Source: Phoronis ovalis (lineage: Eukaryota; Phoronida; Phoronidae). Taken from it: DNA of 42,566 bases. Below are positions 12,201 through 22,600 of the stretch, one piece after another. Location: assembly GCA_028565635.1 (NCBI GenBank), contig JAOXYB010056944.1, positions 1 to 42,566 on the forward strand, written 5' to 3'. How positions within the stretch are numbered: position 1 is the stretch's first letter; every line of letters starts with the position of its first letter. A program made the translations under genes and the position numbers. A model generated the notes under the pieces. That model searched no databases and was not told the DNA's origin. It saw only the letters and a list, made by a program, of their open reading frames with translations.

Positions 12201-15200
12201 CTACGAGGATGATGTGGTATGTTTTGAATCTTAATGAATTACCAATTTTATAACAAAACAGGTATAGAAGAGAATTGAAAAATGAACAGTAGTCATCAAT
12301 AAATAGATTCTAAAATAAACAGAATACCTGCTTGGTTATATCTGATACTCTTGAAGCACAAAGTGTACTACAATTCTTAAGTGTAATTTTATAATGATTG
12401 AACTTCTATATATATTAATATGTATAATAAGAAGCTAGAATAAGAAACACAATTTCAAAGCTATAAAAATATTTAGCTAAGACAATTGTTCAGGATAAAT
12501 CTGTTATAAATACATGTTCATTTTGTAGGACGATGGCGAAAGCTTTACTTACACTGGAAGTGGAGGTCGTGACCTCTCTGGGAATAAACGTACAGCAGAA
12601 CAGTCGTGTGATCAGACCCTAACAAGAATGAATAAGTAGGTGTACTAGAAATGAATTTTGATATGTTTAATTTTAATGTGAGCTCTATTTAAATAAGAAT
12701 ATGACAATTTCAAAATATATAAAAAAAAGAATACGACATTAGGGTGCGAACGCGCTAACTTCCTATTTCAACAGTCTAAGGCGAGTGGGAATAGATTGGT
12801 TATTAAATGCATCTTTGGTTTTTCAGAGCTCTGGCTAAGAACTGCAATGCTCCTATAGATAACAAGAAGGGTGCTGAAGCCAAAGACTGGAAGGCTGGTA
12901 AACCTGTTCGTGTTATTCGTAATGCCAAGGGGCGCAAGCATTCAAAATATGCTCCTGAAGAAGGCAATAGATATGATGGCATTTACAAGGTGGGGTATCT
13001 GACTACACACTTTGACAACTCTAGTGCATATCATAACATGTACCCTTCAAGGCTAGCTGTTACTGTCAAGCGTACTACATTTGATGTAGTTTTGTGAATG
13101 GGAATATACATCTGCAGACTAACAACAGAGTATAGTAACAAAACAATTTCATCTCTTCCTTAATATTGGGTACCGAAACTGATCTTTCATACTGTGACTT
13201 AATAGTCATATATGCATGGGGATCCATTGACATGGGTATCTCAAATTCACCGTCTCTTTGACCAATGGGATCACCAACTATCCACTCCATCCAGAGGTCA
13301 GGTAAATTGATGGAGACATCAAGGTCGAAGTTTTGTAATTCTAACTTCTTAATATCACAGTTTGCTAAATATTTAAAAATACTACATAATACATGTTTCC
13401 TAGATTTTGGAAATTCAGTATGGTGTTATACACCATTTATTTGCAAAATGACATCAATTTTTGAATGCCTGAATTAACAAAATTGCCGTATATTCATTCA
13501 TAGATTGCTAAGTATTGGCCGGCTAAAGGTCAGTCCGGCTTTGTTGTCTGGCGCTATCTTTTACGTCGAGATGATGACTCTCCGGCACCGTGGACCAAAG
13601 CTGGAAAAAAGAGGATAACTGAGCTAGGCTTAACTATACAGGTACATTTGTAACAATGTAAAAGTTATAGTTTCTGAACGTGTACTTATTCCGATTGATA
13701 TTGTCATTAGCATCATAAACAAGATATGAATGTCGAATTTCTAGCTTGAACTATTTGCATGTAATACAGTTTTCTTTGTTATGCCTACTTGTAGCCCTAA
13801 AATCACCTAGTAAAAGTTCCCATGTACATATCTTGCCACCAAGGGAACGTTCCTTGTTTGTGCTGATGGGGATAATGATTTTGTTAATGTTTTTTCAAAA
13901 AATTCCTGCTATCCATCACTGCACTGCAGCAGTGATGCTACTTTAAAGATATTCTTGCATCTTAATTATTTGTATGGAATCATTATGATATACTACAACA
14001 GCACAATTTATTGACTTTCGTTTTAGTATCCAGAAGGCTATTTGGAGTCGCAAAAGGAGAAAGAAGAATCTGCAGAAAAAGGTGACAGAAAGGGGAAGAA
14101 GAGAAAGATCAAGGATAGTGGTGAGTTTCAAATCGATTGTGATGATAGTCAATTTTCTCAGTCGTGTAATGTATAGTAACAAATATCTGCTTGGATAGTA
14201 GTACGAATTGTTCTAGGCACAAATCAAGATAATTATTACTTTACTTACTTATCGTCTTCATTTCCAGTGGAACATATGGCCGCAACAACTTCATATTCCC
14301 GTCTTCTTCTTCCACCTGCGCCTAATACTGATTTTATACTTCTGTGACACATTGTCTTCGGCTTTACTTGGGACTTTATCTAGGATTGACCTAGTTATGC
14401 TTTTCTGGGCATGTCCGAGCCATTTATGTCGTTTGATCTCGATGATAATATTGTTTCTGAATACAAATTCTTCTTGGATATCTTATTTCACCAGAATATG
14501 TGACATAGCTTCCGTAGACATCTGTTATTGCATGACTCAACCTTGTGCAGTTTGAAGACATGCGACATTATGCATTTTACCTACCTGCTATTTTCTGTGC
14601 TTTGTGGAAACTATTTTTAGAAATTGCTTGTTTGCTATCTTATTCTACAGGAAAGCAGTATATTTTATTTTCAAGATATCGACTCCCAACTGTGATGGAC
14701 AGCTACACAACTGCCTGTTAACAAATAGCTCTTGAAGTAAGTATAGTGGTGGGGCATTAGTAGCCATCATACATAAGTTGTCCTGCTAAATTAAGGCTGT
14801 GTTAATCTCATTTTTGCAGATACTTCGCCAGGATCCACACCAGACAAGAAAAAGAAAGCTGCTGCGTACAAAATTGCTGCTGATATAAAGAAATTGATTA
14901 AAGAAGACAATATTAATAAAAAGATTTGGGATGAAGCTTCTACTTTTACAAAAGAGGGTGGACAGGTGTGATATTTAAAATTGGATGCATGTAGTATTAA
15001 CATTTTTAAATTTAACAAATTTGAAGAGCTCTTTGGTTCTGTCTTACAGGCTTACTGATTCACATTGCTTGGCTTATTTAACACTGAACTGTTGTATTTA
15101 ACACTGAACTGTTGTATTTTAAGCTGAATCCAGATTTATTAAAAATTGATGCTGGGTCAATTTGTTTGAACCATTGAATTTAGAATATTGAGGCTACATC

Positions 15201-16020
15201 TAGGGACCTATTAACCAAATTTCGTATGGTCAAAAAACATCTGTGGAATTACTATAAAACAAATAATAAAACGTATTGTTGTACAGAAATATTGCATCGT
15301 TACTAATTACAAAAAAATTCACCGTCAACTAACCTCTATTTTCCCTTTAGAAATTCCATGCCAAGGTGGAAGAATTGTTTCTCTGCATATGTTGTCAAGA
15401 TTTAGTATACCAACCAATAACGACCAAATGTCAGCATAACATTTGCAAGGTTAGTTGAATTTGTAGTTGACGCTTTAGATTATTTTGTCAAAATTTTGTA
15501 CATTGGGCAGGTGTTCCTTAAAAATCAGTTAAACATAGGCTGATTATATATGACATTCAAATTAAGTTATTACATTAACTTGATATATTGGGAAATAACC
15601 TGCAGGATTACTTGGAGATGGCTGTGAACAGTTTTAAGTTGAAAGGAATAACAACCAAGTGAAACATACTATTTTAGTTATATGATAATTTTGTTATTTA
15701 CACAAATTTAATCCAAAACTAAAATCTGTCATTGGCAGAATGACTTGAAACAATGTATGAAGATTGACACAGTTCGTGCCTTGTTAAAAAATAGATGCAG
15801 TTTTGATTGATTCAAATGTTTTGCATATTTTATGAAATATTCATTCTGGTAAAAATAAAATGTGTGCTTTCAGTCCTGTTTAATGCGCTCCTTTAAAGCC
15901 GAAGTTCATTCGTGTCCTGCATGCCGCACTGAACTTGGTAAAGATTACAGCATGTCCACCAACAAGACACTAAAACAAATTCTCAATGGACTGTTCCCTG
16001 GATATGAAAATGGGCGTTAA
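3829..16020 (+). CDS. UHRF1: E3 ubiquitin-protein ligase UHRF1, complete 17-exon gene
   Basis: UHRF1 reads hemimethylated CpG and H3K9 methylation in the nucleus, ubiquitylates histone H3 and recruits DNMT1 for maintenance methylation. Coding exons: 3829-3981, 6139-6288, 6635-6697, 7199-7641, 8298-8386, 8727-8853, 9685-9806, 9914-10100, 11502-11625, 12004-12216, 12529-12635, 12827-12989, 13504-13641, 14027-14120, 14820-14965, 15351-15449 and 15874-16020. All have GT-AG borders and consistent phases, giving 2565 nt and 854 residues (human UHRF1 is 793). Domains: ubiquitin-like 1-75, tandem Tudor 120-375, PHD 386-450, SRA 487-695, RING 785-823. The start is MWIQVR, as in vertebrates. The extra length is mostly an acidic insert in Tudor 1. 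Exon 5 could instead start at 8295, adding one residue. A single UHRF-type gene could equally be called UHRF1/2-like. The longest introns are 3982-6138 and 10101-11501; both look non-coding. Confidence 0.97.
6635..9806 (+). other. UHRF1: UHRF1 exons 3-7: tandem Tudor domain with an acidic insert
   Basis: The first Tudor fold starts at [20 protein letters not shown]. Aromatic-cage residues F138, Y268 and Y271 align with human F152, Y188 and Y191, so H3K9me3 binding should be kept. Between F138 and Y268 there are 129 residues against 35 in human. The insert is rich in S, T, E, N and D and lies entirely within exon 4. The second Tudor ([13 protein letters not shown] to [12 protein letters not shown]) is of normal length. 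Confidence 0.92.
9914..11625 (+). other. UHRF1: UHRF1 exons 8-9: PHD finger
   Basis: The zinc ligands run through [28 protein letters not shown] and WYCPLC, matching the UHRF1 PHD with its pre-PHD zinc cluster. The acidic MCDECDM segment normally binds the unmodified H3 N-terminus. The sequence leading into it (DLPKIRPTKPEC) lacks the RRKS linker motif of human UHRF1. After the PHD comes a lysine-rich linker and SSRDWGKG, which opens the SRA domain. Confidence 0.94.
12004..13641 (+). other. UHRF1: UHRF1 exons 10-13: SRA domain
   Basis: Residues 487-693 read as SRA throughout: [65 protein letters not shown] and [15 protein letters not shown]. The NKR finger (576-578) that senses hemimethylated CpG is intact, as is the base-flipping pocket around GGYEDD and YTGSGGRD. 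This supports an active reader of hemimethylated DNA. Confidence 0.95.
14027..14965 (+). other. UHRF1: UHRF1 exons 14-15: polybasic linker
   Basis: Residues 694-773 contain RKGKKRKIK and [11 protein letters not shown]. They correspond to the polybasic region between SRA and RING that in vertebrate UHRF1 controls intramolecular contacts and also serves as a nuclear signal. The exact sequence is not conserved but the charge is. Confidence 0.8.
14291..14483 (-). pseudogene. LINE reverse-transcriptase C-terminal remnant
   Basis: Read on the minus strand this gives an open stretch containing [12 protein letters not shown] (KWLGHA at 14408-14425), then [13 protein letters not shown] and a basic RRRWKKK run before a stop. 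The (K/R)xxWLGH motif is typical of the region after the reverse-transcriptase domain of non-LTR retrotransposons. There are stops just upstream, and the rest of the ORF is missing. It sits inside UHRF1 intron 14. Confidence 0.55.
15076..15117 (+). repeat. Short tandem duplication in UHRF1 intron 15
   Basis: TTAACACTGAACTGTTGTAT is repeated twice in tandem. It is a small, recent-looking duplication without other visible content. Confidence 0.7.
15351..16020 (+). other. UHRF1: UHRF1 exons 16-17: RING finger and C-terminus
   Basis: The cross-brace ligands C785, C788, C800, H802, C805, C808, C820 and C823 are all present (CICC, CQHNICK, CPACR). The protein ends in LFPGYENGR, matching vertebrate LFPGYGNGR. 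The ligase module is complete. Confidence 0.95.
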
Positions 16021-16148
16021 GTTTGATTTAAATATAGTACTGCATCAAATGTGTTGTTCACCTAAACTAGTCAAAGGTGTAGTGTTATATGTTTCTGGCC
16101 CCGGTCAACACTGCAATTAAGTTAGTGATTGGGAATGGAGATCAAGCG

Positions 16149-16257
16149 AATAAAATCTTTGTCAACTTATAAATTTCTTTTAACATGCATGAGTATAATC
16201 AATGCAGGTTAAGTTCAAACTTTGACAACTACTTTCTGAAAATTCTGGTCAAATAAA
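16149..16257 (+). terminator. UHRF1 polyadenylation signals
   Basis: AATAAA hexamers lie at 16149-16154 and 16252-16257, about 130 and 230 bp after the UHRF1 stop codon. Either could direct 3'-end formation. The choice cannot be made without transcript data. Confidence 0.5.
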
Positions 16258-16917
16258 ATTGCATTACTATGCCAGTGCTTTTAAAAAATTTTTAGATATA
16301 ATTTTTTTTTTATATCTGGTAGGTCTAGTTTATGTTACTCTTTATATATCCTTTCATTAGTTTTGAAAGCAGCTCTCATCAATTTGACTCTATATATGTA
16401 CCATGCTTTCTTTTGAAGCATGTAAAGTAACATAATTATGTAAGAAGTGGCTAAAAGGTGGGTGTCAGAAACGTAAACTGTTGTATGAGATGTTTGTACT
16501 GATTACTTCTTGCAATTTTAAATAGAATTTGTAGAATATTGACTAAAAAATTTGTATTTAATGCATTTACTGAAAACACGTTATTAATTGTATACTGTCA
16601 TGAAGCCGCATAGCATTGTGATTGAAACACGGTTGTTTTTTTGTAGAAAGGTAATGGTGACAATTAACAGATGCTTGTTTACTGGTTTTAAAATTCACTT
16701 CAAGTAGACATTTTCCCTCTCAGCATCCAGATTATCAATTTCCAAAACAGAAGTATTACAGTACAATTAATAATGATAATCATATATTGATAAGTGAAAC
16801 AAGTTAACAGTGTTTACTAATGTACAATATGATTACAAATAATACAATCAAAATAGTTTTTAGTTTATATCAACTGAAGTTTTCACAAGACTAACTTTCA
16901 GTGCACAGTGCAAAGCA

Positions 16918-16972
16918 ATCCCGGGACCTCCAGATTACAAGTCGGACTCTTTACCGATTTATCTACCCAGGC
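16918..16972 (-). repeat. tRNA-like fragment, probable SINE head
   Basis: On the minus strand the sequence starts GCCTGGGTAGATAAATCGG and continues with a D-arm-like and an anticodon-arm-like segment (CTTGTAATC) before CCCGGG. This resembles a tRNA 5' half with a TGT anticodon. The T-arm and the closing acceptor strand are not intact, so it is not a functional tRNA. A truncated tRNA-derived SINE is the likely source. Confidence 0.4.
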
Positions 16973-17608
16973 TGCGTTAGTCAATAAAAATAGTATATGG
17001 ACTTGAGAATCAATGTTACAATTTGTCTGCTAAGAGCCATGGGTAAAATGGTAAATTTCATACTATCATACACCAAGGCCAATTTTTGGTCAGCTAAATA
17101 CTTTTTGACAGGCCTCCATGTTGCCTGTTGCTGTTTCCTGCTTCGATACATTATGTTTTGCTGACCTTCACAGAATTGTCTCTTTAATTTCACATCTAAA
17201 TGCCAGCAAACAATTGAAGCAGCTAAAGCTTCCCCCTCCCCCAAGTCGGCTTAATTTGGGATTCACCTAGCATACATTTTAAGATGCACCAAGTTTTTCA
17301 TTAGGATCAGTTTCTATAATCCATGTATATTAAGCTAGTGTATACAGGTAAATGAAGAGTAAACAAGCTGCAGTTTCATCAAATGACCAATTAAATATAC
17401 CCTTAGGCCATACCATTTGTCACTACAGTTTAAAAATTGTCCTGTGGAATAGATCCAACATGCATTAATGATGAGACTTGTCATAGATGTGTAAATATGA
17501 TCTATATTTACAAGAAGTTTTATGACTGTTCAGGAATTCTGCAGAACATGTTAATGGTAATTATACTCACAGTCCTAGGCTAATTAGTTAACGGGATTTT
17601 GTCAGTGT

Positions 17609-17715
17609 TGCAGTTGCTTAACGTATTGAAAATTATTTTAATCGTTGTGCCCTCGGGTATTATTGCAATTACTTAATGTATTGAAAAATATTTTAATCAT
17701 TGTGCCTTTGGGTAT
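17609..17715 (+). repeat. Two-copy 54-bp direct repeat
   Basis: The segment from TTGCAGTTGCTTAACGTATT to CTCGGGTAT recurs 54 bp later with a handful of substitutions (17609-17660 and 17663-17715). It lies in the convergent intergenic region. Confidence 0.75.
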
Positions 17716-18284
17716 GAAGTTGGAGGTACTCTCATTTTGCCCTGTAACCTCTGTCTCGGTATTAAAGTCGTTAACAGGAATCATGAGAGGAAAATGATAT
17801 CCATTTGGAAAAAGGATCGTATATGAAGCTTATTGATTTTGTAGTCAATCAGTACCATTTTCGTACCAAGATAGTTTTTTCCATTGCCCATATCTTAGAA
17901 ACTCTGATAGATAAGAGACTGTACAACTTCACTTCAAGTACAACTAATTGGTGGCCATACTTGTTCCATGATGAGCTGTTTTTGTCTATATCTTGATAAT
18001 TGATAGCTACATCTTGATAATTGATACTAAGATAGAAAGATCCATTCAAGTCAGATATGCATCTGATGAGCATATGAGCTTGGCCTAATTTAAAAAAGTA
18101 AATGTTTGCTCGTCTGCCTTGAAACACTTCTAAAATCCCTGTCTCCTATTTACAACTTTGTCAAGTGGGAGTACATTGTTGTTTACAATTACCAAATGTC
18201 TACTTACAAAAATTATATTGCATGCTTATTTCGTATGCTAATGGTATCAGTCAGCTTGCCATTTGGCCATTTTATGTTATTATG

Positions 18285-18290
18285 TTTAAT
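18285..18290 (-). terminator. Possible polyadenylation signal ATTAAA
   Basis: ATTAAA on the minus strand starts 95 bp after the stop codon of the TIR-pseudokinase gene. I saw no AATAAA closer by. It is a common variant hexamer, but the match is short. Confidence 0.3.
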
Positions 18291-18384
18291 AGTATTATGT
18301 GCTGAGTATTCAATAATAGTATGTAATATGATTGTGGTTAAATATTTTTAGTCACTTTAAGAAATGAATGAGTATTCGCATTCA

Positions 18385-19604
18385 TCAAAATTCCTCACAA
18401 AGCTCTTCATAAATATTTTCCTCACCATCACCTAGCAGTTCCTTACCACTGGCTATCGGTTGTTCGTACGTTGATTCCGAATACATTGTTTCATCATTTG
18501 TTTGACGAGCAACTTCATAACCCTCATCTTGACAAAAACAGGTAGGAACAGTTTGAAACGCATAAGTGTACAATTCTTTTGGTAAGGTCTGTGTGTTATT
18601 TGCAACAGTAAGGTCTGGCGATGAGTGATAGTCCTCAAAGTTACATGCCATGTCGTATAGATTTTGATGAAGCTCGTCAACTGAGAGAAATTGTTTTACT
18701 GATGTTTCCTCTTTTTCCATGCTGCTTTGATGCATATTTGTCCCAGTATTTTCGTGTTTTTCACCGTTTAATTGTTTTCTTGAGGTCTGTGTGGAACCCA
18801 CATTTGTAGAACCTGACTTAACATATGTGTAAATGGGGGCACTCTCTCGAAAAAAATCTGATTCTTCATATTCAGCACAACTTAGTCTTGGTGAAACCAA
18901 ATCTGTTTGTTTCGTCTGCGAAATTTTCTTTTTCTGCCCACCCTTGTGTTTTCCATTGGAAATTTTACTTAAAAATTTTTTAATTTTACTAGGTTTTTCA
19001 TTTTTTGAATTCTCAGTAAAATCAGAGCCCCATGATTGGTAAGATGTAGTTTCGTCAAAGTTGTGCATGTGGGACTGCTGACTTTGTACAGTCTCGCCTT
19101 TAAGAGTAATAAACTTATAGCAGTCTTTCTCATCTGCATGTATAGTGTGCCTGTTTACATCTTTAAGTGAGCTATTATTACTAGATGCACTTGGCTCGTA
19201 ACCTGAGGATCCTCCCCATGAATATAGACCATTGCGTGTATCGCTGTTGTTTTCTGTTGGCATTCTTGGCAAACTAGTGCTACTGTCTTCTCTATTCTCT
19301 AATAAGCTTTTTGGGGAGCTCTGAGGATATGTTTTAAAGCATAATATAGGTTTATCACTATAACTGTCATTGTGTGTAGTGTCAATTTCTCTCTCATTAG
19401 AAAGCTGTTCTTGCAGGCGATGATTGTGAGATTCTGCAGAAACATCTCTATCAATTGATTTTTCTACAGCTGTTATACAATTTTGAGTTGAACTGTCTGA
19501 TGCAAGTGATGATGGGGCCAAGTAAAACTCACTCTGGCTATCTGATTCAGAAATTGCTTCCATCTCTGTTTTAGCAACCAGCCTCTTGTGTCCCATTTTG
19601 GTTG
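18385..19604 (-). other. Disordered tyrosine-motif tail exon of the TIR-pseudokinase gene
   Basis: One large final exon encodes residues 1153-1558 and the stop. It is rich in Ser, Thr, Asn, Glu and Gln and looks disordered. A basic cluster lies at about 1356-1385 (KIKKFLSK, KHKGGQKKK). The C-terminus carries tyrosine motifs YEVA (Y1515), YSES (Y1527), YEQP (Y1532) and YEEL (Y1551). YEEL resembles the Src-family SH2 ligand pYEEI, and YxxP resembles Crk SH2 ligands. That they are phosphorylated is inferred. Confidence 0.8.
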
Positions 19605-22600
19605 CTGTAAGAAATATTATGTATGGTATAATTCACTTTCCTACAAACATACAGGTACATATTCTTGTACACAAATACAAGTTATAAAAAAGAATAAAAA
19701 TGCTACAGTTGATAAGTACCATGTGGCACAACTTTTACAAGTATGAACTGTCAATTTTTGAATAAAAAGGTTTCTGCAATTTGTATATTCAAAATAGAGA
19801 TAAACATAAAAGTATACAATTTTAGAAAGGTTTAAAGTATATAAATCCTATATTTATATGATTGAAAGTTGTTCTCATAACATGAGTTTTGACTTTGGGA
19901 CAGTGTTTTTTCCAAATTTAAATTTTCAAAAAACTATAGCTGAAAACACCACCTACATTTGAAACTTTTAGAACTTGGCCATTTTCCAGGTTTTTAGCAA
20001 TGCTATTTTTAATTAGTATAATAGTTAGAGCTTGCAGCTGTGTGAGTCATATGTTTATGTACATATAATAAGCAGTTAAAAATTGATCTTCCAGCTTAAA
20101 CTGGAGATTGGTTTTTGCAATTTTGGAAGATGTAAGTCTTGTAAAAAATTGACAAAGCTGAAATTTCAATATTTTACTTTATTTTTCTGGTTATTTGATG
20201 ACTGCTATTATACACACTATATTATCTTATTGGGCGATGTAAAATAGGTCTCATCATCGTTATGATAATATTCTTATTAAGTTATTCATAATGTCCCACT
20301 GAATATAACTAATATAACACTGATTATTACTACGTGCTGTGCAGTGTTTGTAGACCGGGTTGTGCCAAACCCAGGATATTACTATTTTTGTTTGTAGGAA
20401 TCCACATATAGTGTGTCTGTTAAATTTATATAGTGAGACATGGATGGGTAACCTTAATCATTTTAGTTAAAATATGTGTATTAAGATGTGGGTAGTAATT
20501 TCTTACCGATTGATTGATGCAAGAATTAATCGAAGAATGCTACCGACAGAATTTCACAGATTATGTAGAAATCATGTTTTAGTTGACCACAAAATTTGAC
20601 CGTGAAAAAAATAGCTGTTGACATTGTTGCGTTAATATGTAGAAATGTTTTTGGATATTTTTTGGTAAATTTGTATGTAGGCCAAGTTCTTTATTGGCTA
20701 GTCCAATGAATGATATGTTCATCTACAGTGTAGAAAGTTAATGAACTGGATTAAGTTTGAATGAAATAAACCAAAACCCTAGGACGTAGATACATTTCAT
20801 ATCAAATATATTTTAGTATATCTTGCTTTAAATTGCTTTAATTCTTTTGCTTGAGTAAAACAATCACATTTTTGCCTCAGATTATGCTGCGAAAGTTAAT
20901 TGAAATATGATCATGATGGCAGATAAGAGGAACTTTGCCAAGTGAGAGGTAAATAAATCCCCTCTTTCCTTATTAGTCACTTGTTTTGAAATTATGTAAT
21001 CAAAATCATATAACCTTACTATCAGAATCTCTTAGTAAATGGCAGATGGGATGACATTTTAAAAAATATTCGAATGAGACGCAGAAAGAAAAATGGAGCG
21101 TCGTATGTGTCTGTAGCTGCTATGTATTAAAGATCTCTGGAAGTTGTCAGCAACTTTGACAGAACTTGATGATACATGAAGTTTTCGGTATCCAAAAATT
21201 TAATGTTTAGCAATGCAGTTCATCAAGCCAAACTCTTGTTAAAACTTGCTTTGCTCAAAATTTTAGATTTTTTAAAATGTATGTAGTCATTTAGACTAAG
21301 GTTTGAAAAAGTAACCTCATGTTTAGTACAGTTTAAAGTACAGCCTTTTTAAACATGTATACTTTAATATATGTGCCTCTATATTTGTTACAAAAACGAG
21401 GTATAAATCGCATATATCTTGAGATCTTACTCCAACAATGTGCATGTGATAAAGAAATTACCCATACCCTACCTTTATTTTCTTGGTGTTTTCTAGATCC
21501 TCGATGGTAAAACATATTTCCTACTCCAGGCACACTTCTTCCATTAAAACTTACTCTATGCTTTTTGTAGCTGTTTGTAGTTTCTGATGTCCTGCAGTTA
21601 CAAAAATTTAAAAAGATATGTATATGTATTCTGTGTTAGTCATAGTATAACTGTTCACCAATAATATATTAAAACATATCTAAGACATGTACAAAGTTGG
21701 AATAAATCAAAGCATATTACTTTCATACAGCATATTAAAACCAAGTTTTGCATTTAAAGGGGTAACAACCTACACCTATTTCAGATTATGTAGAAATTAA
21801 TATATATTACTGTTCATACATAAACTGAAGAAAAGACAGTACACTAACTTTAAACTTTCAGCTATGTCTGCCATACTTGGTCGATAAAGTCGTTCTTGAT
21901 ACCAGGTTTTTTTACAAACATGGTAAATAACATCAGGCATAAGGCAAGGTTGTTCTAAAGTGTTTCTTTCTTCTAAAAAGCTTGGAATCTAAAATATATC
22001 AAGGGGAAACATAAAAGAAAAATCCTCACTTAGATATAATAATAAAGTTGAAAAAAAAATCATGCTTTTTTTACCAATGTACACTTGATGACTATATAAA
22101 TTTTCTATTGAAGAAGGATTCAAGAGGTATTATATCATTAAATATCTACTATATTTTATATTGCTATAATTGGGACTATAAAATATACTGTATGGTATAC
22201 CTCATCAATTTTCAAACTACAGTAGGGTACCAGCTCCTCTTTTTGCTTCCCTTTAACTTCTGTACTTAGTAAAAAGTACACTTCATACACTAAGATGCCA
22301 AACGTAAACACATCTGATCCTTGAGAAAAAATTCCTTCTTGTAGTGTTTCAAGCGGTATTCTACAATCAGATAAGCTTTTATAGTAGAGAGCCTTTGCTT
22401 TACCGTCAGTTTCACATTTCTGTCATTAGTTTTTCATTTCACCACATGCATTTAACATTAACTGTAAAATCTAAATCTTAACAACCCTGCAGGAACAATT
22501 TATTGTTTTAGATGATTTGTACCTATAAAATACTTTTATTGCAATGAAATAGTAAAAAAATAGTAGAATTTCTATTAGCTTTCATTTCGTCACTAAAAAC

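Larger units (their letters stand above)
16258..18384. other. Convergent intergenic region
   Basis: UHRF1 ends on the left and the TIR-pseudokinase gene ends on the right, tail to tail. In between I see a tRNA-like fragment, a two-copy 54-bp repeat, and stretches resembling the repeats at 24.0-24.7 kb (for example the ATTGGTGGCCATACTTGTTC segment near 17946). The open frames here show no recognisable protein. Confidence 0.6.

Noticed and set aside
16918-16972. Functional tRNA-Thr gene
   Set aside because: The T-arm and the second acceptor strand do not pair, and the B box is broken.
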